DNA from: Bacteriovoracaceae bacterium
Lineage (GTDB): Bacteria > Bdellovibrionota > Bacteriovoracia > Bacteriovoracales > Bacteriovoracaceae
Assembly: GCA_021737405.1 (NCBI GenBank)
Contig: JAIPEG010000001.1
Location: forward strand, 293,137 to 357,136
Reading direction: 5' to 3'
Length of the DNA: 64,000 nt
Of this stretch, positions 15,509 through 23,817 are shown one piece after another. Within the stretch, counting starts at the first letter, position 1; each line of letters opens with the position of its first letter. The notes under the pieces were generated by a model. The model did not search any database, had not been told where the DNA came from, and saw only the letters and a program-made list of their open reading frames with translations. The position numbers and the translations under genes are program-made.

Positions 15509-17499
15509 TTAGCTCGTGGATAAAAGTTCATAGGTTGATTAACCTCAACCACGCCTCCTCCGAGAGGTTCTGGAAAAGGAATTCTTCTAAGCACATTTAC
15601 GACACAGCCTTTAACTGAAGATGGAAGACTTGAGATACTATCGACCCCGGCCTTAGTGACGTGACCAGAAGCTCCGATAATGAAATTAAGTCTAACAATT
15701 CCATTGAAGGCACTCTTAGAGCGATCTAAAACCTTTTGGTAACAGAATCTAAACTTAGGGATATTTTCTACAAGAATCTGCCTTATTATATCGGGGTCAA
15801 TACCACCTCGAATAACCGTTTTATAGGGAAGTCCAGCAGTATAAATACTCTTTTTATCACTTAGTCCTTCTACACCTTTTGAACTATCGAGCTTTCCACT
15901 CGTAACACCAGTCAAACTACCAGTATTGTTACTAACCATTGCAGTCGTGAGAGTTGCACCAGTATCAGCTTCGTTGATAGAGCTTCCCCTAATCCCACCT
16001 GAATAATCGGCTGCCGCCTTGGCAGACTTTGTGCTGCCACCTTTTGAAATCAGATTAGATACTGTAGATTTGAAATCTGCACTCTTATATGTGTCAACAG
16101 CACCTTTTGAGTTAGTTATAGCCGCACTGGCTTTCTTAGGTCTAGACATTCCCGATTTAGCACCCGTTGTTTTCGCGACTGTTGGAGTAACTTTCGTTGC
16201 CTTAACATTCTTAGGCCCCTTGTTTGGCTCCGCCTTTTTAACTTCGCCTACTTTTACAGCATCTTTACTTCCACTTTTCTGTACCGCATTTTGATCAGTT
16301 TTTTGAGTTTGATCTTTTTCGACGACTTTTTCTTTAGGCTTGTCCTTACTCAGCTTTGGACTTTTTTGTACTACCTTGGGTGCATCCTTCGTCTTATCAA
16401 TGGCCTTAAATGGGGAGACTGTAGGGCGTCTTTTATAGAGGATAGTTGCTATTCTTTCCGGCGCTTTTTCTTTTTCAATTTCTTCATCAACTTCAAAAAG
16501 TGAAAACGGTATAAGAAAGGAAAAAACCAAGAAGAACATTAATAACAAATATTTTTTGAACTCAGTATCTCGCCTTAGGACAGGAGCTGGCGCGACTTTT
16601 GGAGGAGAATAAGTTTTCCTCACAAATATTTGAATATGTTGATTCGAAAACTGAACAATTTCCTCATCATATAAAAAGAACGGGGTATTTAAGCTATCTC
16701 TTTTTGTGTCTCCAAGACTTTGAACTTCATATCCACTTAAAGGAAGTACTTCTGCCTCACCATTTTTAATGACGATAAAGGGAACAACATCTCCCTTGCC
16801 AAGATATGGATATTCGACTTGGTTCGCCTTAGGGCCATTACCTACGAGTGAATAAGTTCCATCCTTTCCAGGAATGTAATCTACACTCTGGATACGGTCG
16901 TTAAAGACGATTATGATCTCAATCGCATTTCGATTGACTTCATACTTAAATATTGGATAAAGCTCATCCGCGTCTTCGAAGATATATTCGCTAAATTCAG
17001 CCCGTGGATCTTTAGCGAGAGGGTACTTTATACGAGGAACAACATCATCACTATTGGGTATGACACTTGGAGGTGGGGCTTTTGGCAAACTCTTTACCTC
17101 CCTAGAATCCTGTTCATGTTGAATAGCAGGAGGAAGAGAAGAGATCATATCAAGTGGTGGTGGTGGCATATCTGACGAGCGGTAATCACTTATACTTACC
17201 TTATTATCACCTAAGTAAAAGGTGTCATTTACATCTAATTCTGCAACAACGACCCTCTCCCCGTTAACTTTTGTGCCATTCTTAGAGTTAAGATCGTAGA
17301 CTTTTACTTTATTCTTTTTAGTGATTTCTACCACCGCATGAATCGTACTTATATCATTAAAAGGAATGACGACATCGCAGGCAAGACCCCTTCCGACAAG
17401 AGACCTCTTTTTTGACAAAGGGAAAACCACCCTGCTGCCGTTAGGGCTTTCCGAAGAAATTTCAAAACTGACCAAGTCCTTAGGGATTTCCTTATCCAT
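15505..17499 (-). CDS. gltG: FHA-domain, TonB-like energy-coupling protein (GltG/PglI-like)
   Basis: A 664-residue protein in three parts. Residues ~20-95 form an FHA phosphothreonine-binding domain (VGRGLACDVVIPF, then STIHAV, then NSKNGTKVNG). A single transmembrane helix follows near 317-337 (YLLLMFFLVFSFLIPFSLF). A long Lys/Pro/Ala-rich periplasmic spacer then leads to a C-terminal AgmX/PglI-type TonB-like domain (about 565-660) with FRFCYQKVL and GIVRLNFIIGASGHV. This architecture matches GltG (PglI) of the Myxococcus gliding machine, which spans the inner membrane and couples the AglRQS motor to outer-membrane parts. The TolQ/TolR genes at 12638-14370 and the TPR and barrel genes upstream support that. 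Assignment rests on architecture and gene order. Confidence 0.75.
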   Translation of the reverse strand: MDKEIPKDLVSFEISSESPNGSRVVFPLSKKRSLVGRGLACDVVIPFNDISTIHAVVEITKKNKVKVYDLNSKNGTKVNGERVVVAELDVNDTFYLGDNKVSISDYRSSDMPPPPLDMISSLPPAIQHEQDSREVKSLPKAPPPSVIPNSDDVVPRIKYPLAKDPRAEFSEYIFEDADELYPIFKYEVNRNAIEIIIVFNDRIQSVDYIPGKDGTYSLVGNGPKANQVEYPYLGKGDVVPFIVIKNGEAEVLPLSGYEVQSLGDTKRDSLNTPFFLYDEEIVQFSNQHIQIFVRKTYSPPKVAPAPVLRRDTEFKKYLLLMFFLVFSFLIPFSLFEVDEEIEKEKAPERIATILYKRRPTVSPFKAIDKTKDAPKVVQKSPKLSKDKPKEKVVEKDQTQKTDQNAVQKSGSKDAVKVGEVKKAEPNKGPKNVKATKVTPTVAKTTGAKSGMSRPKKASAAITNSKGAVDTYKSADFKSTVSNLISKGGSTKSAKAAADYSGGIRGSSINEADTGATLTTAMVSNNTGSLTGVTSGKLDSSKGVEGLSDKKSIYTAGLPYKTVIRGGIDPDIIRQILVENIPKFRFCYQKVLDRSKSAFNGIVRLNFIIGASGHVTKAGVDSISSLPSSVKGCVVNVLRRIPFPEPLGGGVVEVNQPMNFYPRAK

Positions 17500-17520
17500 T
17501 ACTGGGATCCTTTTTAATAC

Positions 17521-17781
17521 CTATCTAATTCTTTCAATACTTTTTCTAATTTCTGCGTTAAAGTTTTTTCTATAAGGTAATTTATTTTTAAACTTTCTTT
17601 GATATCGAGGATTAATTGAAAGGTCGCCAGGGCTACCGGTTTCGCCTTCAATCACGAGGTCTTCAAAATCAAACTTTTGATATTTTTTATACTTATAAAT
17701 AATACGAGGGACTTCAACATTACCTTTATCTTGGGCAAATATTAGGGTGCTAAAGCTTAGCCATAAAATTAGATATCTCAT
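17521..17781 (-). CDS. Small secreted protein (GltF-like position)
   Basis: An 86-residue protein with a signal peptide (residues 1-16, ending IFAQ). The mature part is short and basic: IIYKYKKYQKFDFEDLVIEG and a C-terminal NFNAEIRKSIERI. Its ATG overlaps the stop of the TPR lipoprotein gene by four bases. In the Myxococcus locus the gene between gltE and gltG encodes the small periplasmic GltF, so this could be its counterpart. That is inferred from position and size; the sequence match is not something I can test here. Confidence 0.6.
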   Translation of the reverse strand: MRYLILWLSFSTLIFAQDKGNVEVPRIIYKYKKYQKFDFEDLVIEGETGSPGDLSINPRYQRKFKNKLPYRKNFNAEIRKSIERIR

Positions 17782-18677
17782 TTTATTAAACTCCTAATCT
17801 TACCAACATAGGCCAACAACGATTGATCCTTAGTCGGCCTTAGATCATCTAACAGGTCCTTAGCTTTTTCTTTATTACCATTTAAAAAAAGACTATAGGC
17901 TAGATTGCAACCCACTTCCGGCCTTAAATAGTAATCACTACTCATGCGATCAAAGATACTAATTGCCTTGCCATAATTACCGACCGCCATTTCTAAAAAG
18001 GCTAAACCGTGAAGAGCATCTTGATCTTTTGAATTAAGTCGAATCATTGATTCAAAGAGTTGCTTGCCTTCATCAATGAATCCATACATCGCATAAATCT
18101 GTGCAAGATTAAAAATGGGGGTAAGGCTAAAAGAAGATACATTTTTAGCTTCCTCATAAGACTTTAAGGCTTTTTGATAAAATCCCGCTTTTTCAAAGAT
18201 CACACCAATATTATTGATCGGTGGAGAATAGTCCTTTTTAAGATCTCTAGATTTATTATAAAAAAGCAAGGCCTTTCTTTCATCGCCTCTCATCATGAAG
18301 CAATTCCCAACTTGATTCCAATAAATAGGATTCTTACGGTATTCTTTTAGGAGCTCATCAAAGATTGAATCGGCCAAAGAAAAATTACCTCGATAACAGG
18401 CCAAGATTGCTTTATCAATTGAACGTGAAACATCGTTTGGTTCTTCAAGTTCCTCTTGTGGGATTTTTGAAAGGGACTCTTCTTTTAAAACATCGTTATA
18501 ACTTGCAACTTTCTCATCAATAAAATCATCTAAAACTTGATACTCGCGAGGAGCAGGCCAATTAAAACTGTCATTTGTGATATTTTCCAATTCATCCTGA
18601 CTAGCTTCTTTTTTAACCGTTTGCTTTGAAGCACAACCAGTTAAGAGGATCAATATAACCAAAAGAGACTTTTTCAT
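17778..18677 (-). CDS. gltE: TPR lipoprotein (GltE-like)
   Basis: A 299-residue lipoprotein: signal peptide with lipobox LLTGC (Cys at residue 15), then about five to six TPR-like helical repeats from residue ~85 (NPIYWNQVGNCFMMRGD, YSPPINNIGVIFEKAGF and so on). It probably sits in the outer membrane facing the periplasm. Gene order (large TPR protein, TPR lipoprotein, small secreted protein, FHA/TonB-like protein) equals gltD-E-F-G of Myxococcus, so I suggest GltE. Its start overlaps the gene upstream by four bases and its stop overlaps the gene downstream by four bases. Confidence 0.7.
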   Translation of the reverse strand: MKKSLLVILILLTGCASKQTVKKEASQDELENITNDSFNWPAPREYQVLDDFIDEKVASYNDVLKEESLSKIPQEELEEPNDVSRSIDKAILACYRGNFSLADSIFDELLKEYRKNPIYWNQVGNCFMMRGDERKALLFYNKSRDLKKDYSPPINNIGVIFEKAGFYQKALKSYEEAKNVSSFSLTPIFNLAQIYAMYGFIDEGKQLFESMIRLNSKDQDALHGLAFLEMAVGNYGKAISIFDRMSSDYYLRPEVGCNLAYSLFLNGNKEKAKDLLDDLRPTKDQSLLAYVGKIRSLIK

Positions 18678-21556
18678 TTCTTACCTCCTCTATCCATGAG
18701 AACTCCATTCTTAACGGGGAAGAATTGAGGAACGACAGGAAGATTATTTTTACTCAGAAAATAAAAGTTACTTAAAGATAAAATCTTAGAACTATTGATC
18801 TGCTTAATGGCTTCAGATTCAAACTCTTCGGCTTTTCTCATGATAGGAAGTGCTATGTCTTTCATACTATTTCTAAACGATGCTATGTATTCGCCACTCT
18901 TTCCCTCTGGTGCAAAGTCGGCAATTTCTTTTCCTAACTTTTTATAGCTTTCCACAAGGATACGATAACCTTCTACGATTCCGTGACCACTTCCAATTTT
19001 AAATACATCAAGTGCTTTTGATGTAACCGAGTCTAAATATTTAAATTTTGCTTTTAACAATCCGTTATATTCCTTCTCGGGAAATGTTAGTCGTATACTC
19101 TCTAGTTTCTCTGCTGTTCTCCGAAGATCTTCTAAGTAGTTTTCAGCAATCACATCTAAGGCCTCTAAGGGAATTCGTTGTTTCCTTGCGCGAGCTCTCT
19201 TAAATAAATTAATCATTTCAATATTTGCTGAGACAGCTTGATCTTTTCGGCCCCTGGCGAAAAAAGTTTTTCTTAGTTTTGACATGGGATAGATCAAATC
19301 GGAACTAGCGCTGACATTGCCTTTCAACTTATTAAGAAGATTCTCAAAAGATTGCCATCGCTCTTGCTTGCCAAGTTCAGTTAAAGTATCAAGGGCCACT
19401 TCAAGCTCAATTTTATCGGAGATACCACAGGACTTACCGAGTTCGATGACTTCAACCGCTTTTTGAAGATTTCCATCAGCTAAATATAGAATGTTAGCAT
19501 TCTTATAAAACGTGTCCTTGTTTTTTGCCCGAAGCTTACAAACCTTTTCCAATGTGATTTCATAAATTTCAGCAGATTTTCTAAACTCGCGATAGTTAAA
19601 AAGCCCTGAGGCCATGAGTAAGAAGCTGTCTTCGTACTTATCAACGTCTTTTGGATCGAGTAAAGACAGTGCCCTTTTACTCCAGCCATAGGTCTTTTCT
19701 TTGTTTCCAAGTTGATGAAAAAGGGTCGCTATATTGTAGGCTGCACTCTTTCTCGCGTCTTCACTAGATGAAGCATCTTTATAGATTTCAAGATATCCCT
19801 TTAAGGCATCAACTTTCTCACCTTTGGTGTTAAATTTCTCTACTTTATCAAATTGAATACTAAGCAAGATAAGGCGAAGTTTTTTTGCAAACTTCTGACT
19901 TACTTTAAACTCACCTGAATTAATTTTATCTACCCATTTTTTAATTTCTTCTCGATCTTTTTTTACTCTATGGTAATCCATGACCCTTGCTAGCATTACC
20001 TCTTGTTTTTGCTGGCTATCGGGAAAGTGAAATTTAAATTCTAGCAAAGTATTTTCTGCGCCCTTTATATCATTCGCTTGAATTTTTGAATTAAAAAGCC
20101 TTTGATAGATCTTAAAGCTTTTTTTAGACCGAGGGTTTTTCTTGAGAAAAATGGCATAAGACTTTGAAAGATATTTATTGGTAGTTGCCTCACTAACGCC
20201 TTTCCCATTTAAACTGGCAAGAAGGCCGTCAAGAGCAAGTGCCTCTATTTTTGAATCTCCCACTTTTTTAGAAACCTCATAGGCTTGATCATAAAGATTA
20301 GCGGCCTTATTAAAGTCTTTAACAGAGTACTGAGTTTCAGCTGCATGAAAGATCGCCTTATGATCTATGCCATCTGAGAGGCCGGCTTGAATCTGGAAAT
20401 ATTCAGTCGCGAGGGCTGCTTTCTGCCTCTTTATATTATTTCGACTATTATAGGCCTTTGATACTACTTGCTTTTGCAACTGTGCAGACATTTTAGCCAC
20501 ATGGTATTTCAAGTCTTCTAATTGTTTTGGATTAAGTTGATTCGCCTTATGCTTTTCAAAAAGAAACTTACTTACGGCAAGATGCTTATCTACTTTCCCA
20601 AAGCGGTCATATAAAGAGAGAAGCTCTACATATACCTCTATTTTTACGTCATCCGACTCTGCGTTTTTAGCCGCTTGATCAAAAGCACTCTGGGCGGCGG
20701 CATATTTCCCCTGTCCCTTTAAGTACTTACCAACCTTTAAAAAGTTCTTACCAATGTCCTTACCAATTTTCTTGTAAAAAGCGAGCGCCTCATTTGTTCT
20801 TCCAGCTTCTGAATAAAAATAGGCTAAATCACGCTCTACCTGCTCACTAACATCGATAAATGAAGCATTTCCACTTAACTTATGAACTTCACTCATTAAA
20901 TTAATCGCCTTACTTCTTTCATTAACTCTGAAGTAACACCAAGCTAAATTATAAGCGTCTTTTGTCCACCACTTCTGATCCCTTCTCTTTAAGGCTGTTT
21001 CATAAAGTGGAATGGCCTCCTTATACTTCTTTTCGTTGTAATACATTTCGCCTAAGGCGAGTTTAGATTTTATTTCTGTGTAACTACCTGACTTGGCAAA
21101 CTTTATGGCGCGCTGGAAGAACTTCTTCGCTCTTTCGCCTTGCTGAAATTCTTTCGCGTTATAGGCCAATATATAATAAACCTCTGCGCGGCCTTTAAAT
21201 TTTTTGAATCTCTTTAAAATATAATAACAAGTCTTTTGAGCCATTAAGAAGTACTGACGACTTTTCTTATAAAAGTCTTTCTGATCCATCTTGGCGCTTT
21301 CTTCAGGAGAAATACTTAACCATTTATAATTCTCTTCTTCAATTATCAAGCGAGCTTTCTCTAAGTACAGCTCGGCCATTCGAAGAAGAAGGTTTGGATT
21401 TTTAGAGCCAATTTGTCTATTTAAGCGAATAACTTCTCTTAACTCTTCATCAATTATATTAATGAGCTGCTCTCTTCGCTGCTCCATATTTCCAAATGAA
21501 TTATTAATTAAACCAATATTTAATAAGAGTATGGTAATTAAAAGTTTTTTCATCAT
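18674..21556 (-). CDS. Large periplasmic TPR-repeat protein (GltD-like)
   Basis: A 960-residue protein with a signal peptide (residues ~1-22) and helical TPR-like repeats through most of its length, for example AEVYYILAYNAKEFQQGERA and LALGEMYYNEKKYKEAIPLY. It has many Lys and Tyr residues and no enzymatic motif. Such solenoids are scaffolds. Its position before the TPR lipoprotein matches GltD, a periplasmic scaffold of the Glt complex, and the length is of the same order. It shares a base with the stop of the gene upstream (21556). The exact correspondence to GltD is tentative. Confidence 0.65.
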   Translation of the reverse strand: MMKKLLITILLLNIGLINNSFGNMEQRREQLINIIDEELREVIRLNRQIGSKNPNLLLRMAELYLEKARLIIEEENYKWLSISPEESAKMDQKDFYKKSRQYFLMAQKTCYYILKRFKKFKGRAEVYYILAYNAKEFQQGERAKKFFQRAIKFAKSGSYTEIKSKLALGEMYYNEKKYKEAIPLYETALKRRDQKWWTKDAYNLAWCYFRVNERSKAINLMSEVHKLSGNASFIDVSEQVERDLAYFYSEAGRTNEALAFYKKIGKDIGKNFLKVGKYLKGQGKYAAAQSAFDQAAKNAESDDVKIEVYVELLSLYDRFGKVDKHLAVSKFLFEKHKANQLNPKQLEDLKYHVAKMSAQLQKQVVSKAYNSRNNIKRQKAALATEYFQIQAGLSDGIDHKAIFHAAETQYSVKDFNKAANLYDQAYEVSKKVGDSKIEALALDGLLASLNGKGVSEATTNKYLSKSYAIFLKKNPRSKKSFKIYQRLFNSKIQANDIKGAENTLLEFKFHFPDSQQKQEVMLARVMDYHRVKKDREEIKKWVDKINSGEFKVSQKFAKKLRLILLSIQFDKVEKFNTKGEKVDALKGYLEIYKDASSSEDARKSAAYNIATLFHQLGNKEKTYGWSKRALSLLDPKDVDKYEDSFLLMASGLFNYREFRKSAEIYEITLEKVCKLRAKNKDTFYKNANILYLADGNLQKAVEVIELGKSCGISDKIELEVALDTLTELGKQERWQSFENLLNKLKGNVSASSDLIYPMSKLRKTFFARGRKDQAVSANIEMINLFKRARARKQRIPLEALDVIAENYLEDLRRTAEKLESIRLTFPEKEYNGLLKAKFKYLDSVTSKALDVFKIGSGHGIVEGYRILVESYKKLGKEIADFAPEGKSGEYIASFRNSMKDIALPIMRKAEEFESEAIKQINSSKILSLSNFYFLSKNNLPVVPQFFPVKNGVLMDRGGKK

Positions 21557-22992
21557 TATTGGTCACACTCAGACTTGAGAGAAAAGACATAATCTCCCAA
21601 CTCGTCTGCCCAAAATTCACCATTAAATGTCCAAAAGTACTGTTTATCATTTCTTTGAAGATAGCGAATGTCGCCTCGTGATCGATTTACATCATTGCTT
21701 GCAAAATACAACTGCTCCTTGCGCCTTCCAAGAACCTCTAGTTTTATATAAGTCATACCTTCAAAAGACTTATCAAGGTAATCCATATTCAAATGAAGAC
21801 TTTTTCTTACATATGCTCCGATGAGATCTCTCTGAAGCAATAGAGATTCTCTTAGATTAGAAGTGAAAACTTTTCGCATTTTTGAATTACCGAGTGCCTT
21901 AACTCTTTCAATTTCATCTCGACCGACATTAAAGCTATCAGTTAGTTCAATAAAGGCTGCGTCTTTCAAAACACTATTTAATAACTTTTCAAGTAATTTA
22001 TTTCCAGGAGCTTTTCCTCCCTTAATGGATTTTGCTAATAAGTAAAAGTATTTATAGTTTTTCCCATACTTTGAGAGAAACTTTTTAACGGCAAGAGTAT
22101 CTTCTTGATATTTCTTGTAATACTCATCGACGACTTTTCTAGCGTCATCAAATAAGCAAAGCTCCATATATGTTAAAGCCTTTAAGACTTCGATTTCTGG
22201 GTTAAAGACAAAGCTCATCACAGGAGCGTTGTAAGTAACCAGCTTTCCTAGCGTACGATTATAATCTCTCTGGTAAAAAGAGTTCCATGCTTCTTCAAAG
22301 AGTACTTCTGGCCACACATAGCTGTCTTTTGATAAGTCCAAATATGACAACGTAGCTTCGTCATATTTACGGCCATGAAACTCTGTACGGGCAATGCCGA
22401 CGGTACAATAGTCACGATTAATTGACAGTTGCTTTAGACGATTCTGATTTCTTGTCTGATTCATCTGCCTTTTCGTTTCTCTTACACAATTTTTATACGC
22501 GGCAACTGCAAGATCCGTTTTATTGCTTATAGAAAAAATAGACCCTTCTAAGAATAGAGCAAAGGGTTTGGTCGGATGATCTTTTGGAATTGTGCCATTT
22601 AATGCTTTTAAGGCCTTCTCATAATTTCCTACACGAAAATATTTCTTTGCAAGTATGTATCTTATAATAGGAGCACTCGTACGCTCTAAAATTTCATGAG
22701 GTAAAACTTCAAATTGCCTAACGCCAACTTGTGTTACAACGGCGTCGATAAGCGCATCAACATTACTAGGAATTCTTCCCCCACTAGAAGACAGATATTC
22801 TTTTAAGTAAGGTATGGCCGTAAAGTAAAGTCTATCCTCTAAGAGTTCATTAACTACATTAGGATAACTACTCACGCTTCCTCTAGACTTCACGAGATAT
22901 GTCCAAGCGTTATTTACCCCAGCATTAAGATGATGACTCATCAACAGGGATAGAATCGGCAGAGCTTTTAAAATTTTTGAAAAATTAAACAT
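21556..22992 (-). CDS. Periplasmic TPR-like protein of the gliding-type operon (GltC-like candidate)
   Basis: A 478-residue exported protein with an N-terminal signal segment (residues ~5-25, KALPILSLLMSHHLNAG). Helical, TPR-like pairs such as YILAKKYFRVGNYEKALKAL and RTEFHGRKYDEATLSYLDL are visible, and the C-terminal ~80 residues are beta-rich (EFWADELGDYVFSLKSECD). In Myxococcus, GltC is a periplasmic TPR protein that works with outer-membrane GltA/B. Its place between the beta-barrel gene and the large TPR gene makes it a GltC candidate; this is inference. Confidence 0.6.
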   Translation of the reverse strand: MFNFSKILKALPILSLLMSHHLNAGVNNAWTYLVKSRGSVSSYPNVVNELLEDRLYFTAIPYLKEYLSSSGGRIPSNVDALIDAVVTQVGVRQFEVLPHEILERTSAPIIRYILAKKYFRVGNYEKALKALNGTIPKDHPTKPFALFLEGSIFSISNKTDLAVAAYKNCVRETKRQMNQTRNQNRLKQLSINRDYCTVGIARTEFHGRKYDEATLSYLDLSKDSYVWPEVLFEEAWNSFYQRDYNRTLGKLVTYNAPVMSFVFNPEIEVLKALTYMELCLFDDARKVVDEYYKKYQEDTLAVKKFLSKYGKNYKYFYLLAKSIKGGKAPGNKLLEKLLNSVLKDAAFIELTDSFNVGRDEIERVKALGNSKMRKVFTSNLRESLLLQRDLIGAYVRKSLHLNMDYLDKSFEGMTYIKLEVLGRRKEQLYFASNDVNRSRGDIRYLQRNDKQYFWTFNGEFWADELGDYVFSLKSECDQ

Positions 22993-23005
22993 ACCTCTGG
23001 CTCCC

Positions 23006-23716
23006 TTAAAAGCTATAGCCTAGAGAAACAGAAAAATCCCAATTGGAATAAAAGGTAGATTCTCCGGTTCCTGTTCTTACAGGTTTGTTTGCCTTGTAAT
23101 GAATTACTGTTAAATCTGTTCTTATATCGAAATTTTCATTCAGGTAAAACTTTAGACCTGTATCCCACATAAAACCTGTATGAGTTAATGTGGTTGGAGT
23201 GTCATTATCTGGAGTTGTCGTAAACTCAAGGATATTGTTCGATTCTTCGACCTTTGCCAAACCAGCACCGATAATCCAATCCAAATAAACGATTGTGTTA
23301 AATGTATTTATTTTGGCATAAAAGGGTGACCACAAAACCATCCCGCCGACATAGGAATCAACAATTCTTCGAAATGGCACAGAACCTGCTGTCCCTTCAC
23401 TTCTTAAAGAAGCAGCTGTTCCATTTTCTTTTCCATTGTTCATAGAATAGACAGCTTCAAAGCCCCAATCTTCAGAAAAGAAATAACCGGCCCTACCTTG
23501 AAAAGTAGTAGCATCAACAAAGGCGCCAGATGTTGTAACACCTGCTCCAATATTTAAATGGAGTTTTCCTGCTTTACGAAATTTTCTATTTTGTAAAACG
23601 TAGACTTCTTTATCTGGATCAAGCCAAGTAAAACTATAGGTATCACCCTCTCCAGCAAAGGTTTGAGAGTTAAACATCAACATACAGATTAAAAGGAGAA
23701 CATTTTTTTGAATCAT
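23006..23716 (-). CDS. Outer-membrane beta-barrel protein (CglE-like)
   Basis: A 236-residue protein with a signal peptide (to about residue 21, SQTFAGE), then alternating amphipathic strands ending in YSF, the C-terminal aromatic signature of outer-membrane barrels. Motifs VYVLQNRKFRKAGKLHLNIG and a GYFFSEDWGFEAVY strand recall the small myxobacterial outer-membrane barrels such as CglE of the gliding locus. It is the first gene of the envelope operon and lies 13 bases from the next. It would anchor the complex in the outer membrane. Family is likely; the specific name is tentative. Confidence 0.7.
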   Translation of the reverse strand: MIQKNVLLLICMLMFNSQTFAGEGDTYSFTWLDPDKEVYVLQNRKFRKAGKLHLNIGAGVTTSGAFVDATTFQGRAGYFFSEDWGFEAVYSMNNGKENGTAASLRSEGTAGSVPFRRIVDSYVGGMVLWSPFYAKINTFNTIVYLDWIIGAGLAKVEESNNILEFTTTPDNDTPTTLTHTGFMWDTGLKFYLNENFDIRTDLTVIHYKANKPVRTGTGESTFYSNWDFSVSLGYSF

Positions 23717-23741
23717 GGTCTAGCTTCCTGCTTAAATGTCG

Positions 23742-23757
23742 CGACCATCCATGGTCG
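23742..23757 (-). promoter_or_regulatory. Inverted repeat upstream of the envelope operon
   Basis: CGACCAT (23742-23748) and ATGGTCG (23751-23757) form a perfect 7-bp dyad with a two-base centre. It lies about 25 bases upstream of the ATG at 23716, in the 101-base gap behind the addA stop. It could be an operator for the operon or a hairpin ending addAB transcription; no T tract follows on minus, which favours the first. Confidence 0.35.
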
Positions 23758-23817
23758 TATCATAATGAACAATATTACATACTTATTTTAACATGACTGG
23801 CATTTTGCGCAATGTAC

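Noticed and set aside
16019..16294. 91-codon plus-strand open frame
   Set aside because: It is antisense to the low-complexity Lys/Ala/Pro spacer of the FHA/TonB-like protein, where stop codons are rare on the other strand; no RBS or family features.
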